The notes below the pieces were generated by a model. That model saw only the letters and a list, made by a program, of their open reading frames with translations. It was not told the DNA's origin and ran no database searches. A program made the translations under genes and the position numbers. From Naasia sp. SYSU D00948 (GTDB taxonomy: Bacteria; Actinomycetota; Actinomycetes; Actinomycetales; Microbacteriaceae), in NCBI RefSeq assembly GCF_017916515.1, contig NZ_JAFMTA010000001.1, forward strand, positions 2,221,127 to 2,285,126: a stretch of DNA of 64,000 nucleotides, read 5' to 3'. This document shows, one piece after another, positions 1 to 8,127 of this stretch; positions within the stretch are counted from its first letter, which is position 1, and each line of letters starts with the position of its first letter.

Positions 1-138
1 GTGCCGCTCGGGGACATGCCCGTCCCGGTGGAGGAGCTGATCCGCAGCGCCGATCAGGCGATGTACGAGGCCAAGCGCAGCGGCAAGGACCGGACGAAGA
101 TTGTGACGGTGCCGGCCGGATCGCGGCGCGCGGACTAG
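1..138 (+). CDS. C-terminal end of a GGDEF (diguanylate cyclase) protein, cut by window edge
   Basis: Only the last 45 codons are present. They contain RSADQAMYEAKRSGKDR, the conserved final helix of GGDEF domains, followed by a short tail. GGDEF domains make cyclic di-GMP from two GTP, but the catalytic loop and any sensor domain lie outside the window, so activity cannot be judged. The stop codon TAG at 136-138 shares the palindrome CTAG with the stop of the convergent TetR gene, so the two coding regions overlap by 4 bases with no room for a terminator between them. Confidence 0.8.
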   Translation: MPLGDMPVPVEELIRSADQAMYEAKRSGKDRTKIVTVPAGSRRAD

Positions 139-842
139 TCGCCGAGCCGGTCCTCGAACGAGGCGTCGTCGTACCAGTCGAGGAAGCTCGTGGCGGCGAC
201 GGGGCGCGGGCCCTCGCTCTCGTAGAGGTCGAAGGAGGGGTCGCCGAACCACGTCGCGCCCGGGGTCGCGACGGGCTCCCGGGGCACCTGCCGGTGCCGG
301 ACGATCAGCTCGCGCCCGAGCTCCCGGGCGCGCACGCCGCCGAGCGTGTCGCCCTCGAGAGCGCTGAGGATGCACGCCTTGAGCAGCACGTGGAAGGACA
401 GCGCGAAGGCCTCGGGCTCGCGGAGGCTTGCCTCCCGGCCGAGGCGTGCGAGGGCCGCGCGGACGTGCGCCAGGTGCGCCACGTCGGGCCGGCCCTGGCG
501 GTTGTCCCGTCCGAGGTCGATGAGGACCTCGAGGAACGGGATGGCCTCCTCCTCCTCGCTCTGGAACCACTCCTCCAGCACGTCGAAGACGGCGAGCAGG
601 CGCGACTCGGGGTCAGTGCCCCGGGAGCGGGCGGCGGCCTCCGTCACGGCGATCGTCCACTCGCGCTCCCGGTACACGACGCAGGCGGCGGCGAGCGCCT
701 CCGTGCTGGGGAAGGCCGAGGTCAGCTCCTGCTGGGTGACGCCGGCGGCCTCCCGGATGCTCTCCTCGCTGACGCCGCGGAGGCCGCGTTCGGCGAAGAG
801 CGGGTAGGCGGCGGACAGGATTCGCTCACGGGGGTTCAGCAC
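135..842 (-). CDS. TetR/AcrR-family transcriptional regulator
   Basis: A 235-residue protein. The N-terminal 50 residues form a TetR-type helix-turn-helix (NPRERILSAAYPLFAERG, then the VSEESIREAAGVTQQELTS region). The remainder is a helical ligand-binding domain without recognisable specificity. I chose the GTG start at 842 because a purine-rich GAAGAGAGAAG ribosome site lies just upstream and the HTH follows at once; the open frame continues upstream to 1046 but that extension looks non-coding. The C-terminal tail of about 40 residues is acidic and aromatic. TetR proteins normally repress themselves or a neighbour; the 280-bp space to the divergent kinase gene would hold the operator, but I see no clear dyad there. 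Confidence 0.8.
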   Translation of the reverse strand: MLNPRERILSAAYPLFAERGLRGVSEESIREAAGVTQQELTSAFPSTEALAAACVVYREREWTIAVTEAAARSRGTDPESRLLAVFDVLEEWFQSEEEEAIPFLEVLIDLGRDNRQGRPDVAHLAHVRAALARLGREASLREPEAFALSFHVLLKACILSALEGDTLGGVRARELGRELIVRHRQVPREPVATPGATWFGDPSFDLYESEGPRPVAATSFLDWYDDASFEDRLGD

Positions 843-1122
843 GTTCTTCTCTCTTCGGCGGCCCGGCGAACCTCGAGAGGAGGTCCCGTAGCTTTGCGTC
901 GCCGGCTTACGCCGGGTTTGCCCTTGTCGGTGAGGTGGCGGGGATCTCCCCGGGGCGGAGGCGGTGCCGCCGCGTCCGGGGAGGATCGTCACGCTACGCC
1001 GGGGGTTCGACCGGGACAAGGGTGGGCGCCGACACGCGGCTCCCACGCATCCGGGGGTTGACCGCCTCGCACGGCTCGCGTAGAAGCACGGCGGCCGGGC
1101 CGAGCCGCGCTAGGGTCGGCCG

Positions 1123-1686
1123 ATGGAGCTCGTCTTCCTGCAAGGCCCGGCGGCGTCGGGGAAGCTGACCACCGCCCGTGCCCTGGCCGAGAGCACCGGC
1201 TTCGCGCTGTTCCACAACCACCTGGTGGTGGACACGCTGCTCGCTGTGTTCCCGTTCGGCAGCGCCCCCTTCGTGCGGCTACGCGACCGGTTCTGGATCA
1301 GCACCTTGACGGAGGCGGCGCTCGCCGGCCGCTCGCTCGTGTTCACGTTCACACCGGAGCCGACGGTGCCCGCCGACTTCCCGTCGCGCGCTCGGCGCGC
1401 GGTGGAGGACAACGGGGGACGGGTCGTGTTCGTGGAGCTGACGGTGTCCGAGGCCGAGCAGGAAGCACGCATCGAGAACCCGGATCGAGCGGCCTACCGG
1501 AAGCTCGCCTCGGTCGAGACGCTCCGCCGGATCCGTGCGACGGGAGACGGGTGGACCAGGCGAGAACCGATCCCGACGGACCTCTCCATCGCGACGGACA
1601 GCAGCGCGCCCGCGGATTCGGCACGGGCGATCGTCGCCGCCTTCGGACTGCGGCCGGTGGAGGGGCACGAGCCGTACCCGGGCTGA
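1123..1686 (+). CDS. P-loop nucleotide kinase-like protein
   Basis: A 187-residue protein that opens with MELVFLQGPAASGKLTTA. The GPAASGKLT segment is a Walker A loop of the kind seen in shikimate/gluconate-kinase-like and AAA_18-type small kinases. There is no transmembrane segment or second domain. The natural substrate cannot be read from the sequence; homologues are usually annotated only as hypothetical or AAA-family proteins. It stands alone, divergent from the TetR gene, and its stop lies 8 bases before the left att repeat of the integrative element, so its downstream context was changed by the integration. It belongs to the chromosome, not the element. Confidence 0.7.
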   Translation: MELVFLQGPAASGKLTTARALAESTGFALFHNHLVVDTLLAVFPFGSAPFVRLRDRFWISTLTEAALAGRSLVFTFTPEPTVPADFPSRARRAVEDNGGRVVFVELTVSEAEQEARIENPDRAAYRKLASVETLRRIRATGDGWTRREPIPTDLSIATDSSAPADSARAIVAAFGLRPVEGHEPYPG

Positions 1687-1694
1687 GGGGAGTC

Positions 1695-1740
1695 GGAGGG
1701 GACGACGGGAATCGAACCCGCACCATCAGTTTGGAAGACT
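1695..1740. repeat. attL: displaced tRNA-Gly 3' end
   Basis: 46 bases identical to 13787-13832. It contains the complement of the T arm, the variable region and the anticodon stem up to the anticodon loop, then diverges into element DNA at 1741. The last base before it (1694) also differs from the right copy, so the encoded CCA end is not preserved here. This fragment cannot make a tRNA. Confidence 0.9.
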
Positions 1741-1836
1741 TATCCGAGGGCTACGACATGTCGCCCAGGCACTGATCTCACCGGCATACTTCTTGATTTA
1801 TCTCGCGGCGGCCGCGCAGTAGAGCCTATGTGATTA

Positions 1837-1854
1837 GGGGCACGAACGGGGCAC
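1837..1854. promoter_or_regulatory. left integrase arm-type site (two GGGGCAC repeats)
   Basis: GGGGCAC occurs at 1837-1843 and 1848-1854, two copies 11 bp apart, 97 bp inside the left att repeat. The same pair with the same 11-bp period and orientation occurs at the other end (13705-13722). Repeats placed in this way on both arms are typical of tyrosine-integrase arm-binding sites. Assignment as integrase sites is inference. Confidence 0.65.
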
Positions 1855-2620
1855 GTAACGGTTCAGATCCCCACGGGTGCTGCTTCCGGAGGCGGCTGGC
1901 GCTGGTTTGCCTGGCCTGCGAGGTTGGCCTCGACGGCTCGCGGGGTGTGAATGCGCGCGGGCTGTGACCTGCTCGGGCATCGTGACGGCCACCGCGACTC
2001 CACACGGCTTTGGGCCGTGAACCGGCCGGCTGGAACTACGACACGAGGTTTGAAGACCCCCCTGTGCGGACCCGGCCTGCGTCAGTCTGAAAGTCGTTGG
2101 GTAGTGGAAGCGGGACGTTTCCCCCTGTGAGATCTTGCGGCGGAGCAGAGGGCGGCAGAGTACCGAAGGCTCAAAGCAAGACAGCAGGCTCGAGAGCGCT
2201 ACGAGTGGCGGCGCTGAGTAACTGATCCAGGAGTGGACCGCCAAGCAGAGGCGCCTGACGGATCTCTTCCACACGGCCTCGTCAACACCCGGCGGGAACA
2301 GGAGACGACCCGGCTGACGCCACCGCGCGCAAGCGCCGACGGTCGGCACATCAATGTCGGGGTCACCCTACTCTTCCTTTCGCCAGGTCGTTCGGTGCAG
2401 GTGAGTAGGTGCGGGCGCAGACCCCGATACTCCGCCGGGCAATCGGCTGGCGATTTGGCAATCACGCCCGTATCACTGATCAGGGGCATGCGAGCAGAAA
2501 ACCCAGACGAGAGCCGGTCAAGAGAGAGACCAGCGACCTCGAACTGCCCTCGTGTCATCTCTACGAAAGCGCGGCTACACGAGCGACCGCGAAGAGCAGG
2601 ACCAAGAAGAGGAGTCCGAA
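1855..2620. other. 766 bp without a convincing intact gene
   Basis: Left part of the integrative element. Open frames exist on both strands but none has a good ribosome site together with plausible codon use. Two stretches on the plus strand look like decayed coding sequence: about 2147-2217 reads AAEYRRLKARQQARERYEW and about 2223-2319 reads LIQEWTAKQRRLTDLFHT, in different frames and without usable starts. I read this as remnant DNA. Confidence 0.4.
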
Positions 2621-2875
2621 GTGGCCTTTGACGACCCGAACGACGACATGATGCGCAAGCCCGTGGACCGCACCGGCCGCAAGTACGGCAGACTCACCGT
2701 CCTGGGCCGAGTCGAGGACTACGTGAGTCCTGCTGGCCACCGCCAGCGTCGGTGGCTCGTGCAGTGCGAGTGCGGGTCCCCTGCAAAGGCTGTGATGGGC
2801 AGCAACCTTCAGTCAGGGGTGACGAGATCCTGCGGCTGCTACGCGACCGAGGTGAAGCGCTCCAAGCGCAGGTAG
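2621..2875 (+). CDS. small phage-type GRLTVL...CECG zinc-binding-like protein
   Basis: 84 residues. The core RTGRKYGRLTVLGRVEDY, then WLVQCECGSPAKAVMGSNL and TRSCGC, is a short module common in phage and mobile-element proteins, sometimes beside HNH or AP2 endonuclease domains. The pair CECG and SCGC could hold one metal ion. The GTG at 2621 is chosen because AGGAG lies 6 bases upstream; an in-frame GTG at 2552 would add 23 charged residues but has no ribosome site. The function is unknown. It is the first plausible gene of the element and lies 89 bases upstream of another small gene in the same orientation. Confidence 0.6.
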   Translation: MAFDDPNDDMMRKPVDRTGRKYGRLTVLGRVEDYVSPAGHRQRRWLVQCECGSPAKAVMGSNLQSGVTRSCGCYATEVKRSKRR

Positions 2876-2964
2876 CCATCGGGCGGCCGCGCTGCACAGT
2901 GCGACCCAAGGCTGTCGGTGCGAGAACTGCCGATAGTTGCCCCTGGGAGGAAGAAGGGGGAAGC

Positions 2965-3485
2965 ATGGCTGGTCGCTACTGCTCGATCTGTTACAACGGC
3001 CGCCGTGCGGAAATCGAGGGTGCGCTGATGAGCGGTCTCAGCGTTCAACTGATTTCGCGTCGTTTCGCGGTATCTGACGACAGTCTCTACAGACACACAA
3101 GCCGGCACCTCGGCCCCGAAGTCCGAGAAGCCCTGCGTGAAGGTAACGCCATCAGGGTAGGGGATCTGCTACGGCGGGTCATGGACGTTGCAGATGGAGC
3201 TCGTGCCGCCCGGCTCGATGCAGCCGCCGCTGGGAATCATCCCGCTGCGGTGCGTGCCGGCGACGGCGAGATGCGAGCCCTCAGCGTCATCTTCGACAAA
3301 TTCGGAGTGGACGACGAGGGCGTGGCCGATCTGCTGGATCAAGGGGAGGCGCTCGCGATCGCGGTTCAGAGGCTCATAAAGAGGACACCATCCGCGGGGC
3401 TTTGCTCGCAGAGGAGTTGCGTCGGCTCGAGCAGCCGGAGTTCGCTGACGTGGTGGAGCGAGTGGCGATCTCGACAGCCGCCTGA
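2965..3485 (+). pseudogene. HTH protein of phage/mobile-element type, broken by a 1-base deletion
   Basis: The start MAGRYCSICYNGRRAEIEGA, followed by SRRFAVSDDSLYRHTSRHL, matches a family of small mobile-element proteins: a Cys-x-x-Cys head, then a helix-turn-helix. From ATG 2965 the frame is sound to about 3380. Beyond that point the original frame becomes Ser/Arg-rich nonsense, while the -1 frame continues sensibly (EDTIRGALLAEELRRLEQ to VERVAISTAA) and stops at 3483-3485. Restoring one G in AAGAGG near 3380 gives a continuous RLIKEDT junction. I therefore call a frameshift; a programmed -1 shift is possible but no strong slippery heptamer or pseudoknot is evident. The ribosome site GGGGGAAGC is present. 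Confidence 0.55.
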
Positions 3486-4326
3486 TTCTGCGACCGATGG
3501 CCCGGTGTGCACTCCTCCTCGCTGGAGCGAGTTGGGCCGCCCGCCTTCGCTCATCTTGTGCTGGACGGCGAGAGCGGGCTTCCGGAACCTCGCTCACCGC
3601 CTCCGAAGGGAAGTACGCCGGAGACGACCGTCGAACTCGCCTGCGACTTCCATGAGGAAGCGCACCCGATCTGATCGGACGCAGGAGCAGGCGAGCCCTC
3701 CCTCTCACAGGGCCATAGCTAGCTACGCACGGGCGCTCAGCCCGCTCAGCGCGGACTCCGGTCGGCTGGCAGAAGAGATTGGTCGAGAGGTCCACGCAAA
3801 CGAGCACGTGGCGCAACGCACGTATCGATGGGCGAGCGCCGCCGGCGTATCCGTAAGCAATTGCGCTCGCGGCAACTCGGCGCCACCGCGGAGAAGGGGT
3901 GACCCGGGAGGGCCGGCCGCGCCCTGCTGCCGCAACCGCTTCACGCAGCGATGCGGCCCTGACGGAGTACGCCGAGCTCCTTGGCGACATGGGCGACTGG
4001 GCGGCGATGCAGTGAGTACCCGGTGCACCAGCAAGACCCGGCGACCGACGTTTAGACGTGCATGAGCGTGAGACACGAAACCCCCCGGCAGTGAAGAACT
4101 TGGCAGCTCCATCAAGCCAGGAGTTGCTCGCTTCACAGAAACTTCGCCGTCCCTGCCGAGTACATGCAACGCCTTGGTAGGACGATTGGCCCTGTCCGCG
4201 CTCACGAACGGCCTCGAGGGTGGGCTTACCCGTTCCGGAAGTTCTTGTCATCGAGGGCGGGTACAGAACACGGGGTTCGGCACCGCCCTCAACGCGAGGG
4301 AATCACCGCCATGAAGGGGAGGACCG
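3486..4326. other. 841 bp with only short or decayed open frames
   Basis: No intact gene can be supported. On the plus strand a possible short frame ends at 3674 (VHSSSLERVGPPAFAHLV). An ATG at 3828 gives MGERRRRIRKQLRSRQL to a stop at 3902, and a GTG at 3899 overlapping that stop opens a 38-residue frame to 4015 ending LTEYAELLGDMGDWAAMQ. The GTGA overlap and the GAGAAGG before it look like real coupling, but both peptides are too short to identify. The long minus-strand frames here have no coding character. Confidence 0.35.
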
Positions 4327-6093
4327 ATGGCAGTTATGATCGTGCCATTCTCGCGAGTAATGCGCGTCGCGCCTCCGCGAGAACTCGTATGGGCGCAGAG
4401 CTCGCTGGACGCTGGATACGACCTCGACGACATCATAGAGTCAAAGGAGCAGGGCGGAGACACCCGCGCGTTTCGCGTCCCTCGTGCAATCCTCGTGTAT
4501 CAGTCGCTCCTACGGCAACAAGGCGCGTCATCCGCTCAGCTATTCGCAGTTGCGAAGGCAATCGATGCATTGGCCGCGGAGGCTGCAACTAATTCCGGTA
4601 TATGGACGAATGGACTACAAGCCGCCGCCGAACTGCGGAATTGGTCCTCCGGCCTGAGGCCGCGGATGGTGTGGGGTCCCGCACGGGGACGAGGTGGCGG
4701 CGGGGCAGGCGCGGACCCGCGACTTGCGTGGACACCCCATCCGGATGAACCGGCCTTCCCGCCCGGCCCACGATCGGGACTGGCAGATCTCCCGTTCCAA
4801 CCCCCGGAGCTTCCCGAGGCCGATTCGGTGGCAGGCCTTGCTGAGTACCTGACGGGTCTCAGCCAAGGGGTCGCCATGTTGCCCCACATTCGATGGAGCG
4901 GCGAACTAGATCTTGTACCCATCGAAGCGACCTGGCTGTCGCCGAAATTGGTTCAGGAGCGGGTGAGCACAGATCCTCGGCCCTCGCTGTTCGTCATCGA
5001 GGACCTAGAACTCGTCCTCACGCCGCATCCGCCCGAGGCGGATGAGCTAGTCACCGATGTGGCCATGCTCCCCGCCGAGAGCCGAGCGATACGACTCAAC
5101 TCCTGGCGGGACTTGGAACCGATTCGGGGTAGTCATGTGGCGGACTCTCTGTCGAGTTACGCAGCGGACACCCTGGAGCGCGCCCTCTTGAACTCCTCGA
5201 GCACGTTCGCTACTAGCCGACCAGAGCAGGATTGCTTCGACGTCTATGCTGGCGAAGGTCACGGCCGACGCATACTACAAGTCGAGGGTGCCGGCGAGGG
5301 AGTCGACGTAGGCCTGCAGCAGTACCTCGGACGGGACGTCCTGGGGCAGGCGTTGCTGGACGGGCTGCGGACTGTTACCAATCGGGCGAACCTCTATCGG
5401 CATGGCCACGGAATGGGGGCCGGAGGTCAATCAGGTGAGGCGCGCACCGTTGGCAACGTCAATATGCGACGCGATCTCACCTACCGATTCACGAGTCAGG
5501 CACGACTCTACGATGTTGAGGTTGCACTCCGGGGCGTCCGGCTCGGATTTAGCAACGGACGACTAGGGAGTTGGCGACAGGGGCCGCTGACTGCGATGCA
5601 GTCCTTCCTTGATTCCGTACTCACGCAAGGACAGCGAGAAGCAGCGCATCGGTTGGTTGGCCTTGCCTCAGGAGCCGCTTCCTCTGCGGGTGCGGTCCAG
5701 CACACGATCGAGGGTCTCGAGGGTGACCGAGGCGGGTTCGGCGTGACGGCGTTGCAGCCTCAGGAGAACCCGGCTCTCTACGACGTCCAGAGCGGGAAGC
5801 AGCGGGCATACCGCTGGCGCCCGGGTTATCGTCAGGTTCTCTCCACGGATTCCTTCAGGCTGATCGCCGACTACACGAACGTTCGACCCCTGCTGGGTCA
5901 GGTGGACGCGCTGGATCAGTACGCTCGCGGCCTCCAAGATGTGGATCTGGACGACCGAACCAGCCTCGTGGATCAACGAAAGCTCCTGACAGATGCCCTA
6001 GGCGACATCTCCGACCCCGAGCAGCGTTCGGCGGCGTACGCAGGTGCGTTGCGACCTGACAACGTTATGCGGCTTTCGGTGGATCGATCGTGA
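4327..6093 (+). CDS. 588-residue protein of unknown function, first gene of a coupled pair
   Basis: Starts at ATG 4327 with GGGGAGG placed upstream. No signal peptide or transmembrane helix is visible. Residues 1-105 look folded and helical. About 110-165 is a Gly/Pro-rich linker, and the rest alternates acidic loops with possible beta-rich stretches (DVEVALRGVRLGFSNGRLG near 400). The C-terminal 70 residues are helical and acidic. I do not recognise any family or catalytic motif. The stop overlaps the start of the next gene by 4 bases (GTGA), so the two are almost certainly translated together. Its codons show lower GC at third positions than the chromosomal genes, consistent with transfer on the element. 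Confidence 0.7.
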   Translation: MAVMIVPFSRVMRVAPPRELVWAQSSLDAGYDLDDIIESKEQGGDTRAFRVPRAILVYQSLLRQQGASSAQLFAVAKAIDALAAEAATNSGIWTNGLQAAAELRNWSSGLRPRMVWGPARGRGGGGAGADPRLAWTPHPDEPAFPPGPRSGLADLPFQPPELPEADSVAGLAEYLTGLSQGVAMLPHIRWSGELDLVPIEATWLSPKLVQERVSTDPRPSLFVIEDLELVLTPHPPEADELVTDVAMLPAESRAIRLNSWRDLEPIRGSHVADSLSSYAADTLERALLNSSSTFATSRPEQDCFDVYAGEGHGRRILQVEGAGEGVDVGLQQYLGRDVLGQALLDGLRTVTNRANLYRHGHGMGAGGQSGEARTVGNVNMRRDLTYRFTSQARLYDVEVALRGVRLGFSNGRLGSWRQGPLTAMQSFLDSVLTQGQREAAHRLVGLASGAASSAGAVQHTIEGLEGDRGGFGVTALQPQENPALYDVQSGKQRAYRWRPGYRQVLSTDSFRLIADYTNVRPLLGQVDALDQYARGLQDVDLDDRTSLVDQRKLLTDALGDISDPEQRSAAYAGALRPDNVMRLSVDRS

Positions 6094-7538
6094 CTTCGGA
6101 GACCGAACGACCTTCACTGCCGCAGACGGAGGAACCAGAACTAGATTCGGAAGCGCGTCGACCGAGCGGTGAGAAATTCGAGGACTTGCAGCCCAACCAG
6201 AAGGATACGAAGCAAACCGTCGGAGGCGCCGTATTCCTCGAGAGGGCCGAGAGCGCAAACGCCACCATCGGTGTGTCCAAGCAGGTCACCCCTGATACAT
6301 CGAAGTCCCAAGGGGCGCTGGACATACTCAGGAACATCTTCAGCGGATCGCCACCCCCAACACAGCTCGGTCCTGACCCTCCGCCGGCTGCGCCCACGGC
6401 GAATCGATCAGACGGCGCGGCGCCGACCGCGCCGCCACCCCCCGGGACCGTTCCCCAGACCCTCCACTCAACGATTCCCACCGGTGAGTCGGCCGCACGT
6501 GATCGCGCTGAAGGAACTCCGATCCGACCTGACCCGCGCGACGCCGGACCCAGCGCCGTTGCAAGTCAGGCCGGAGGGGTGGCCGCAAGCGTTTCTTCCT
6601 CCAGTCGCCAGCCATCGAGTCCGGCGTCTCCAGTTGTCGGGTCCTTGCAGTTCAACAGGAGCGGAGTACAAGGCACCTATGCTGGCCCCTCGGGAGGACA
6701 TCGCTTCCCGTCCCCAATCGACGGACGTGGCATCTATCGCAACGGGCCATTGGGCAAGCAAATGTGGGAAAACGGAAGCCGCCTACGTGTACCGACGGTC
6801 GTTGAGGTAACCTCTAGGGCGCGGATGGACATGCTATTACGGCAAGCGGCGCGTCTTGGTGTTGCGGCGTTAAGAAGAATTCCCATCCTTACTCTTCTAT
6901 CCATGTCATCCGACAATAACTCCTCCGCTTCGAATTTCGGCGGTCAGGGGGTTGGTATAGATGCGCCCGGACCGGACAAGCCAGGATCTCCAATGGTTGA
7001 ACCGTGGGACGTAACTCGGCGGATCCGAGATCCGAACAGTTTTCGACCCGGTTTCCTGGACCCTCGGTCGGTCCCGAGATATCCGATGGAAGAGCCGGGC
7101 GGCGAGGATATTGTCGACTACCTTGCTCGCACGCGGACGAGCCAAGAGCAGAAGGACTGGGCGCGATCCGGCGAGTGGTATCTCGACCCGTTCGAGAACA
7201 GATGGAAGTTCTATGAAGGAGGATCCCTACATGCGGATCACTTCATTCCGGTCGCGATGTTTCCCCAACTGTTGCGAGGATGGAATTCGCTGACCTACGA
7301 GAATCAGCAAGCGATCGCTCGTGACCCGGTGAACATACAAGCGCTACCGGGATGGCTGAATAAGTCAAAGCAGGACACGCTTGGTAGCCAGTGGGAGAGG
7401 GCGCCCGCGCACGAGGGAAGCACGGAGTACCGGGATATCAATCACGAGTGGAGGCTGGAGTCCGAGAAGCATGAGCTCTGGATGATCGACTACCTGCAGC
7501 GGCAGGTCGACAAGCTGCTTTATCTCCAGCAACCCTGA
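6090..7538 (+). CDS. 482-residue protein with disordered N-terminus and C-terminal HNH-type nuclease domain
   Basis: GTG start at 6090 overlaps the previous stop (GTGA). Residues 1-210 are low-complexity and rich in Pro, Ser, Ala and acidic residues. About 245-272 holds a basic then hydrophobic segment (LGVAALRRIPILTLLSMSS). The C-terminal third ends in a nuclease-like domain: HADHFIPVAMF at 381-391 (H381, D383, H384) followed by NIQALPGWLNKSK at 415-427, the His-x-Asp-His ... Asn ... Asn-Lys-x-Lys layout of HNH/colicin-like toxin nucleases. Family knowledge suggests DNA cleavage with one divalent metal. A long disordered leader before a C-terminal nuclease resembles secreted or injected effectors. 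No immunity-like gene follows directly. The effector role is inference. Confidence 0.65.
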   Translation: MTSETERPSLPQTEEPELDSEARRPSGEKFEDLQPNQKDTKQTVGGAVFLERAESANATIGVSKQVTPDTSKSQGALDILRNIFSGSPPPTQLGPDPPPAAPTANRSDGAAPTAPPPPGTVPQTLHSTIPTGESAARDRAEGTPIRPDPRDAGPSAVASQAGGVAASVSSSSRQPSSPASPVVGSLQFNRSGVQGTYAGPSGGHRFPSPIDGRGIYRNGPLGKQMWENGSRLRVPTVVEVTSRARMDMLLRQAARLGVAALRRIPILTLLSMSSDNNSSASNFGGQGVGIDAPGPDKPGSPMVEPWDVTRRIRDPNSFRPGFLDPRSVPRYPMEEPGGEDIVDYLARTRTSQEQKDWARSGEWYLDPFENRWKFYEGGSLHADHFIPVAMFPQLLRGWNSLTYENQQAIARDPVNIQALPGWLNKSKQDTLGSQWERAPAHEGSTEYRDINHEWRLESEKHELWMIDYLQRQVDKLLYLQQP

Positions 7539-8057
7539 AATGCCAAACCGGTCGCCGAGCGCCACCAGAGAGGTAGAGACCGCGCGAAGCGGAACAGACG
7601 GCAGATCCCAACTCCACAGCGGCCTTGACTACCTCAGTCGTCACGCCGCCAGCCGATCCGGTTCAGTTGGGTTGCCTGACTCGGGTCGCGTCCGCTTCGC
7701 CTCCAACGCGGCTTGGATATTGGTATTGATGAACTGCTCACGCGTGCGCGGGCTGTTCCGTTTCCCTGGTCTGCGTGTGTAGGAGCGGGCGTCCTGCATC
7801 CGACCCGCAGCGCGGTCCCGTCCTGTTTCCGCGACGTCCGTCGGGCGGGCGGGGCTGTAATGGCTTCGGCCCTCTTTCGCCGTTATGAGTGCCCGTTATC
7901 AGTACACCTGCCAAGTGTCGGCCGCTGTACAGCAGAGACGTGCGCGTGCTGGCGGGTGTGACCGCGCAGCGCTCCTGGGTTGGTCGAATTACGGTCGTAT
8001 TTGGACCGCTCTGACTGGAACGCACCCGTCCATATCGAAGGTGCTCGCCGCGATCCA
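7539..8057. other. 519 bp between the nuclease gene and the recombinase site
   Basis: No gene is firmly supported. The most protein-like frame is on the minus strand, 7799 to 7641 (52 codons), containing REQFINTNIQAALEAKRTRP, but it lacks a ribosome site. A plus-strand frame over 7713-7961 is equally open but Cys/Arg-rich and unconvincing. If an immunity gene for the upstream nuclease existed, this is where it would be expected; I do not find one. Confidence 0.4.
7641..7799 (-). CDS. possible 52-residue protein
   Basis: ATG at 7799 to TGA at 7641, reading RPGKRNSPRTREQFINTN then AALEAKRTRPESGNPTEP. The composition (Asn, Ile, Glu, Lys in sensible proportion) looks more like real protein than the overlapping frames on either strand. 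No convincing Shine-Dalgarno sequence precedes the start, and the frame is open upstream to about 7885 with no other start. It could be the tail of a decayed gene. Confidence 0.25.
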   Translation of the reverse strand: MQDARSYTRRPGKRNSPRTREQFINTNIQAALEAKRTRPESGNPTEPDRLAA

Positions 8058-8107
8058 ATACTCGTTCCAACCGGTGTGATACAAACTGCGATACAATTGA
8101 CGAGTAT
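8058..8107. promoter_or_regulatory. dyad and direct repeats upstream of the serine recombinase (candidate res/operator)
   Basis: ATACTCG at 8058-8064 is repeated inverted as CGAGTAT at 8101-8107. Between them GATACAA occurs twice, at 8078-8084 and 8090-8096, one 12-bp period apart. GATACAAT at 8090-8097 would also serve as a -10 element. Small serine recombinases bind short inverted pairs just upstream of their own gene, where the binding sites double as operator. Assignment is inference from position and symmetry. Confidence 0.5.
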
Positions 8108-8127
8108 CGGAACGAGAGGAGCTGTTG

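Noticed and set aside
1695-1740. Second functional tRNA-Gly gene at attL
   Set aside because: Only the 3' part to the anticodon loop is present; the 5' acceptor, D arm and CCA are missing.
1834-2349. Minus-strand 171-codon frame near attL
   Set aside because: Ser/Arg/Pro-rich without ribosome site or recognisable fold; no support over the other frames.
4327-7538. Core of a contractile injection system
   Set aside because: The effector-like second protein suggested it, but no sheath, tube, baseplate, AAA+ or spike gene is present anywhere in the element.
7713-7961. 82-codon plus-strand gene upstream of the recombinase
   Set aside because: Cys/Arg/Ser-rich, no ribosome site, overlaps a more plausible minus-strand frame, and codon use is random.
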